NCBI RefSeq assembly: GCF_000018045.1
Contig: NC_009792.1
Location: 1,860,001-1,924,000 of the forward strand
Reading direction: 5' to 3'
Source: Citrobacter koseri ATCC BAA-895
GTDB lineage: Bacteria; Pseudomonadota; Gammaproteobacteria; Enterobacterales; Enterobacteriaceae
DNA length: 64,000 nt
Part shown: positions 60,207 to 64,000 of the stretch, piece by piece
Layout: each line of letters starts with the position of its first letter
Position numbering within the stretch: the first letter of the stretch is position 1
Notes under the pieces: generated by a model
Told to the model about the DNA's origin: nothing
Seen by the model: the letters and a program-made list of their open reading frames with translations, nothing else
Database searches by the model: none
Program-made: the position numbers and the translations under genes

Positions 60207-60926
60207 TTAATGCCATGCTTCGCGCTGCGTTAGCCATAACCGGGCACACTGTTGCGCCAGCGCTTCTGCGGGATCAATCGACACGGCTAAATGCGGGGAT
60301 GTCACCTCCGCCAGCGCAACTGGCACTTCCGTGCAGGCCAGCACCAGCCTCTCTGCGCCGCGATCGCGCAATGCCTGAGCCTGTAAACTCAGCAGCTCAC
60401 CACCGGTACGCAGTTCGCCGCGTTTTACCGCATAGCACCCCGGCACAAACCACTGCCGCAGCTCCTCTGGCGTCGGCTGCACGCTTTCAATCCCCATAGA
60501 GGCGAAACCGTGCTGGAACCAACCGGCATCCAGCGTGCCCTGCGTAGCGATAAGCCCGACCCGGCGGGGCTTCTCTTTCCCTTCAAATACCGCCAGCGTG
60601 GCATCCACAATATGCAGCAACGGCGCGTCGCTGTGCTGCGCCAGCGCCTCATACCAGTGGTGCGCCGTATTACAGGCGATCACAATGTGGCTGGCGCCCG
60701 CACGGTTCAGCTGTTCCACACCGAGCAAGAGCTGCGGCAACGGCGAAGGCCCCGTTCCCGCCAGCGCCTGTTGGCGATCCGCAATTTGCGGCACATTCCA
60801 CACCACATGGGGGATTTGCTGTTGATCGCTGCTGGCGGGCGTTGCGCGCAGCAATTTATGCATCAAATCAAGCGTCGCCAGCGGCCCCATGCCGCCAAGA
60901 ATCCCCAGCAGAAAAGGCGTGCTCAT
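60207..60926 (-). CDS. Aspartate/glutamate racemase family protein
   Basis: The 239-residue protein has the PLP-independent racemase fold. The N-terminal GILGGMGPLATLD is present and the two catalytic cysteines are in IVIACNTAHHWYEAL (about Cys84) and LVLACTEVPVAL (about Cys198). Known members racemise Asp, Glu or hydantoins. In this operon a cysteate or cysteine-type substrate is conceivable because cysteate is a close analogue of aspartate. It overlaps the upstream PLP-enzyme gene by 4 bp. Confidence 0.9.
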   Translation of the reverse strand: MSTPFLLGILGGMGPLATLDLMHKLLRATPASSDQQQIPHVVWNVPQIADRQQALAGTGPSPLPQLLLGVEQLNRAGASHIVIACNTAHHWYEALAQHSDAPLLHIVDATLAVFEGKEKPRRVGLIATQGTLDAGWFQHGFASMGIESVQPTPEELRQWFVPGCYAVKRGELRTGGELLSLQAQALRDRGAERLVLACTEVPVALAEVTSPHLAVSIDPAEALAQQCARLWLTQREAWH

Positions 60927-61936
60927 GATGACAAAGAATCTGCGATGACCTGACGATAGCCAAACAGACCTGCGCTTCCTCCCGTATGGATAAACACCAC
61001 ATTCTCATCCTTGCGGAAATGGCCTTGACGGATCAGATCAATCAATCCGGCCATGCCTTTACCGGAATAGACAGGGTCGAGCAGAATCCCCTCGTGCTGC
61101 GCCAGCAGTTGCAGCGCTTCAAGCATCCCCTCGGTGGGCAGACCATAGCCTTCGCCCACATAATCACTGTTGGCGACCACCGCCTCACGCGGCAATTCAC
61201 CCGGCACGCCGAGCAGTTCCCGGGTCTGCTGCGCCAGACGCCAGACGTTGTGTTCCTGTTTATCGCGCGGGGCGCGTACGCTAATCCCGAGGAGAGGAAT
61301 GCCGCTGTGCGTGGCGGTTAAACCCGCAATCAGGCCAGCCTGCGTGCCTGCGCTGCCGGTGGCATGGACGATATGATCGATACGCAGCCGTAACTGGCTG
61401 GACTGCCAAAGCAACTCTTCCGCGCAGGATACGTAACCCAGCGCCCCGATTGCGTTCGAACCGCCACCGGGGATGACATAAGGGGTATGGCCCTGCGCAC
61501 GCAGGCTTTCCGCATGGTGCTCCATTGCCTGCTGCATATCCGTACCGCCGGGCAAATGGGCAATAATTTTGCCGCCGAGCAAACCGTCCAGCAGCACATT
61601 GCCGGATTGCTGATACTCATCACCCAGCGTCGTGACGCGTTGTTCGAGAAAAATATGCGCTTCCAGACCCAGTCTGGCCGCCGCCGCGACGGTCTGACGC
61701 ACATGGTTAGACTGCGTGGCGCCCTGGGTAATGATAATATCCGCCTGTTTCGCCTGGGCGTCGCCAAGCAAAAACTCAAGTTTGCGGGTTTTATTGCCGC
61801 CAGTGGCAAGGCCGGTGCAATCGTCTCGTTTTATCCAGATATTTGGCCCCCCCAGCAAGCGTGAAAGTTGAGTGAGGGGCTCCAGTGGAGTCGGGAAATG
61901 GCCAAAATGAAGCCGGGGAAAACGCGCCAGATGCAT
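60923..61936 (-). CDS. PLP enzyme of D-cysteine desulfhydrase / cysteate sulfo-lyase family
   Basis: The 337-residue fold-type II PLP enzyme has the PLP lysine in GGNKTRKLEFLLGDA, TQGATQSNHVRQT, the phosphate-binding ATGSAGTQAG loop and IHTGGSAGLFGY. DcyD (D-cysteine to pyruvate, H2S and NH3) and CuyA (cysteate to pyruvate, sulfite and NH3) share this fold. KRDDCTGLATGGNKTRKLE looks closer to CuyA as I remember it than to E. coli DcyD (DVTPMAMGGNKLRKLE). It is the first gene of the five-gene operon, with AGGAG five bases before the ATG. Confidence 0.85.
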   Translation of the reverse strand: MHLARFPRLHFGHFPTPLEPLTQLSRLLGGPNIWIKRDDCTGLATGGNKTRKLEFLLGDAQAKQADIIITQGATQSNHVRQTVAAAARLGLEAHIFLEQRVTTLGDEYQQSGNVLLDGLLGGKIIAHLPGGTDMQQAMEHHAESLRAQGHTPYVIPGGGSNAIGALGYVSCAEELLWQSSQLRLRIDHIVHATGSAGTQAGLIAGLTATHSGIPLLGISVRAPRDKQEHNVWRLAQQTRELLGVPGELPREAVVANSDYVGEGYGLPTEGMLEALQLLAQHEGILLDPVYSGKGMAGLIDLIRQGHFRKDENVVFIHTGGSAGLFGYRQVIADSLSS

Positions 61937-62189
61937 AATAACTCCTGTAAAGAATAACGACGCCGCACATTAAAATTCGGCAGCGAGAGTAAGAAAGGTT
62001 CATGGAATATAAGAATGACTATATTGATTTTCTCACTCGCGGCTTACCAAGTTTTTCAGCTATGGATATGAGGAAAAAAGATAAAACAAAAAACGATCGC
62101 GTTATTTATTCGCCAGCATTCATTAACTGACCATCCTGCCGATCCGTTTAAACAAATAACCAAATATGTCTTTTGGTGCGCAGGCACGC
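61937..62189. other. Intergenic region before the PLP-enzyme operon
   Basis: These 253 bp contain the ribosome-binding site and presumably the promoter of the operon, in an AT-rich stretch (62020-62165). The Ldh2-type gene upstream is in the same direction. I could not assign CysB/Cbl or other operators. Confidence 0.4.
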
Positions 62190-63230
62190 TCAGGTATTTA
62201 ATGCTTCCAGGGCGACAAACGCCTGCCAGTTGACGTCATCAATCCAGATGCCCTCTTCCTGGCGCCGGGCATACGCGCGCAATTCCGGTTCTCCGGGGAG
62301 CTGCACATCGTGCCCTTCCTGCCCGTTACAAACCCAGTCAACCTGCGCTAACAGCGCCTGTGAGTAACGTTCCTCCGCACCCAACCGCGCGGGGTCAAAT
62401 AGAATCGACAGCATATTGTTGATGATTCCGGCACGCGGCGGAATCTGCTGGCTTTCGGTCTCGCCGCCGGTCAGCGCAGCGCCGAGTAAGCTACATATTA
62501 GCGACAATCCCGCGCCTTTATGGCCGCCAAAAGGCAGCAAAGCGCCGAGCGGCTCAGTCATTAATACGGCAGGGTCGGTCGTGGGTTGCCCGTTCACATC
62601 GACCGCGCATCCTGCCGGGATGGCGCGCCCTTCATTCCAGGCGATGCGCGCTTTATTGCCCGCAATGGCGCTGGTCGCGAAATCAAGGATAACCGGAGGA
62701 CGGTTCTGTAGCGGTACGCCCACGCAAAAGGGGTTTGTACCAAGCCTGGCGCGCAGCCCATCGAACGGCAACACGGCCGACGGCGCCGCCACGTTAGCAA
62801 AATGGATCGAGACCAGCCCGGCGCTCGCCACCTGCTCAGCCCATGCGCCGATCCGCCCGAGATGGTGGGTATTAGACAAGCCAATTATTGCCACCCCAAA
62901 CTGGCGCACACGCTCAATACCCACGCTCATGGCCTGTTCGCCCAACGCCTGGCCGAAGCCATGTCCCCCATCAAAAGAGACAATCGGCCCGGCATCAGAC
63001 AAGGTGGTCAGCGTGGCGCCAGGGTTCAAATCTCCCGCCAGAATGGCCCGAATATAGCGAGGCAACAGGGTCACGCCATGCGAGTCGTGGCCTTTTAATG
63101 AGGATTCGACCAGGTTATCCGCTACTTTTTGCGCGATACCAGATCCCGTACCCACCCGTACCAGATAGCGTTGTAAAAGCGAACGTAAGTGATGATGTGA
63201 AAATAATGGCATGATTCTACTCACGGACAT
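62190..63230 (-). CDS. Ldh2-type (malate/L-lactate/sulfolactate dehydrogenase family) oxidoreductase
   Basis: The 346-residue protein (or 340 if it starts at ATG 63212) is of the type-2 malate/lactate dehydrogenase family. It shows LKGHDSHGVTLLPRYI with the catalytic His, NTHHLGRIGAWAEQ, LGTNPFCVGVP, DFATSAIAGNKAR and GGHKGAGLSLICSLL. The family includes E. coli HcxB (YbiC) and the NAD(P)-dependent (R)-sulfolactate dehydrogenase ComC. Given the neighbours, sulfolactate-sulfopyruvate interconversion is a fair candidate. It is divergent from the binding-protein gene at the window end. Confidence 0.85.
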   Translation of the reverse strand: MSVSRIMPLFSHHHLRSLLQRYLVRVGTGSGIAQKVADNLVESSLKGHDSHGVTLLPRYIRAILAGDLNPGATLTTLSDAGPIVSFDGGHGFGQALGEQAMSVGIERVRQFGVAIIGLSNTHHLGRIGAWAEQVASAGLVSIHFANVAAPSAVLPFDGLRARLGTNPFCVGVPLQNRPPVILDFATSAIAGNKARIAWNEGRAIPAGCAVDVNGQPTTDPAVLMTEPLGALLPFGGHKGAGLSLICSLLGAALTGGETESQQIPPRAGIINNMLSILFDPARLGAEERYSQALLAQVDWVCNGQEGHDVQLPGEPELRAYARRQEEGIWIDDVNWQAFVALEALNT

Positions 63231-63454
63231 TGCCCCTGCAATGGTAAGGGCTATTAAAGAGGTGAGTCCGACTATAGCGAGGATGTATTTGTTACATAAC
63301 CATGAATAATGACTAAGCTTTTCCGCTTATTAACTAACACGCCATGAATATCGTTATTCATTTTCCTGATATTCATTGCCATTTAAATCATTTCCTTTCC
63401 CTCTCGCCTCTGCCCATGATTTTTTGCTGAGAAACACCTTTCTGGGGAACAGAT

Positions 63455-64000
63455 ATGAATAAAAGAAACAGGGTATTTGCCTGGACGCTGGCGTTTTCCG
63501 CCCTTGGCGGAGTCAGCCAGTCGGCATTTGCGGAAGGGAACATTAGTATCGCGCAGCAATTTGGCATCGGTTATTTAATTCTTGATGTGGTGCGAGACCA
63601 GCAGCTTATCGAAAAAGAGGGGCAAAAAGAGGGGCTGGATATCAAGGTAGAGTGGCGCACGATTTCAGGCGCAACCGGGATGAATGAAGCGTTGCTCTCT
63701 GGCGCTCTGGACGTTGCGTCAGCAGGAGTTCCCCCGGTACTCACCCTATGGGATCGCACCAAAGGTAAGCAAAATGTGAAAGCGATAGCCTCGCTGGGAT
63801 CGATGCCCAATTATTTATTGAGTAATAACCCGGCGGTAAAAAGCATTAAAGATCTGACCGAAAAAGACCGTATTGCCGTTCCGGCGGCTGGGGTCGGTTT
63901 TCAGTCTCGTACATTACAAATCGAGACGGCGAAATTATATGGCGACCAGGACTTCAAACGCTTCGATAAGATTAGCGTCAGTTTACCGCACCCGGACGCC
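63455..64000 (+). CDS. NitT/TauT-type ABC solute-binding protein (partial)
   Basis: The frame opens at ATG 63455 (MNKRNRVFAWTLAFSALGGV) with a signal peptide ending SAFA-EG and continues past the right edge, so 182 residues are seen. The mature start ISIAQQFGIGYLILDVV and EALLSGALDVASAGVPPVL are typical of the SsuA/NrtA/TauA superfamily. The bound ligand is unknown. It is divergent from the Ldh2-type gene. It is not close to the TauA-like protein of the operon in sequence pattern, so it represents a second transporter. Confidence 0.9.
   Translation, partial: MNKRNRVFAWTLAFSALGGVSQSAFAEGNISIAQQFGIGYLILDVVRDQQLIEKEGQKEGLDIKVEWRTISGATGMNEALLSGALDVASAGVPPVLTLWDRTKGKQNVKAIASLGSMPNYLLSNNPAVKSIKDLTEKDRIAVPAAGVGFQSRTLQIETAKLYGDQDFKRFDKISVSLPHPDA

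Noticed and set aside
1..64000. CRISPR arrays, insertion sequences, prophage or integrase genes
   Set aside because: No regularly spaced direct repeats with unique spacers, and no transposase, integrase or phage structural genes were seen. The tandem repeats present are REP-type.

Overview
The window reads as chromosomal core of an Enterobacteriaceae member close to Citrobacter and Salmonella. The gene order largely follows the E. coli/Salmonella 23-24 min region: yceH-rimJ-mdtH-grxB-yceB-pyrC-dinI-bssS-solA-yceJI-trhO-lpxL-mdtG-msyB-yceK-opgHG-opgC-clsC-ymdBA-csgCAB/csgDEFG-ycdZYX-ghrA-serX-phoH-putPA-rutR-ymdF-wrbA-yccJ-agp-scsDCBA-cbpAM-yccM. Having scsABCD next to cbpA is a Salmonella/Citrobacter trait. 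A Citrobacter-type host is my best guess. It rests on remembered sequences and synteny, not on a computed identity.

Layout. 1-13 kb: acetyltransferase, drug-efflux, redox, pyrimidine (pyrC) and SOS (dinI) genes, small regulators, the yceJ/yceI pair, tRNA hydroxylase trhO and lipid A acyltransferase lpxL. 13-19 kb: osmoregulated periplasmic glucan genes (opgGH and divergent opgC). 19-26 kb: clsC, ymdB, ymdA and the two divergent curli operons around an AT-rich control region. 26-38 kb: ycdZYX, ghrA, tRNA-Ser(GGA) with a duplicated 3' end, phoH, and the proline utilisation pair putP/putA with visible PutA operator motifs. E. coli efeUOB, pgaABCD, the rut operon and torSTRCAD are missing from their usual places, although rutR and yccM remain.

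38-54 kb: after wrbA-yccJ-agp lies an accessory block on the minus strand. It is a FetMP/P19-type ferrous iron uptake operon: FTR1-family permease, P19 periplasmic protein, DUF2318-YHS membrane protein, two FtsX-type permeases, an ABC ATPase, a TlpA-like lipoprotein and an unrecognised HTH protein. A perfect 19-bp Fur palindrome sits just upstream. A stand-alone NqrC-like flavoprotein lies upstream of it, followed by the scsABCD thiol-redox operon. 54-57.6 kb: cbpA-cbpM, a HigBA-type toxin-antitoxin pair and yccM.

57.6-64 kb: an accessory cluster that looks dedicated to an organosulfonate or sulfur amino acid. It holds a TauABC/SsuABC-like importer, an aspartate/glutamate-racemase-family protein, a PLP enzyme of the D-cysteine desulfhydrase/cysteate sulfo-lyase family, an Ldh2-type 2-hydroxyacid dehydrogenase and, divergently, a second TauA/SsuA-like binding protein cut by the window edge. 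I read it as a candidate cysteate/sulfolactate catabolism locus and regard it as the most interesting part of the window, together with the iron/flavoprotein/thiol-redox block.
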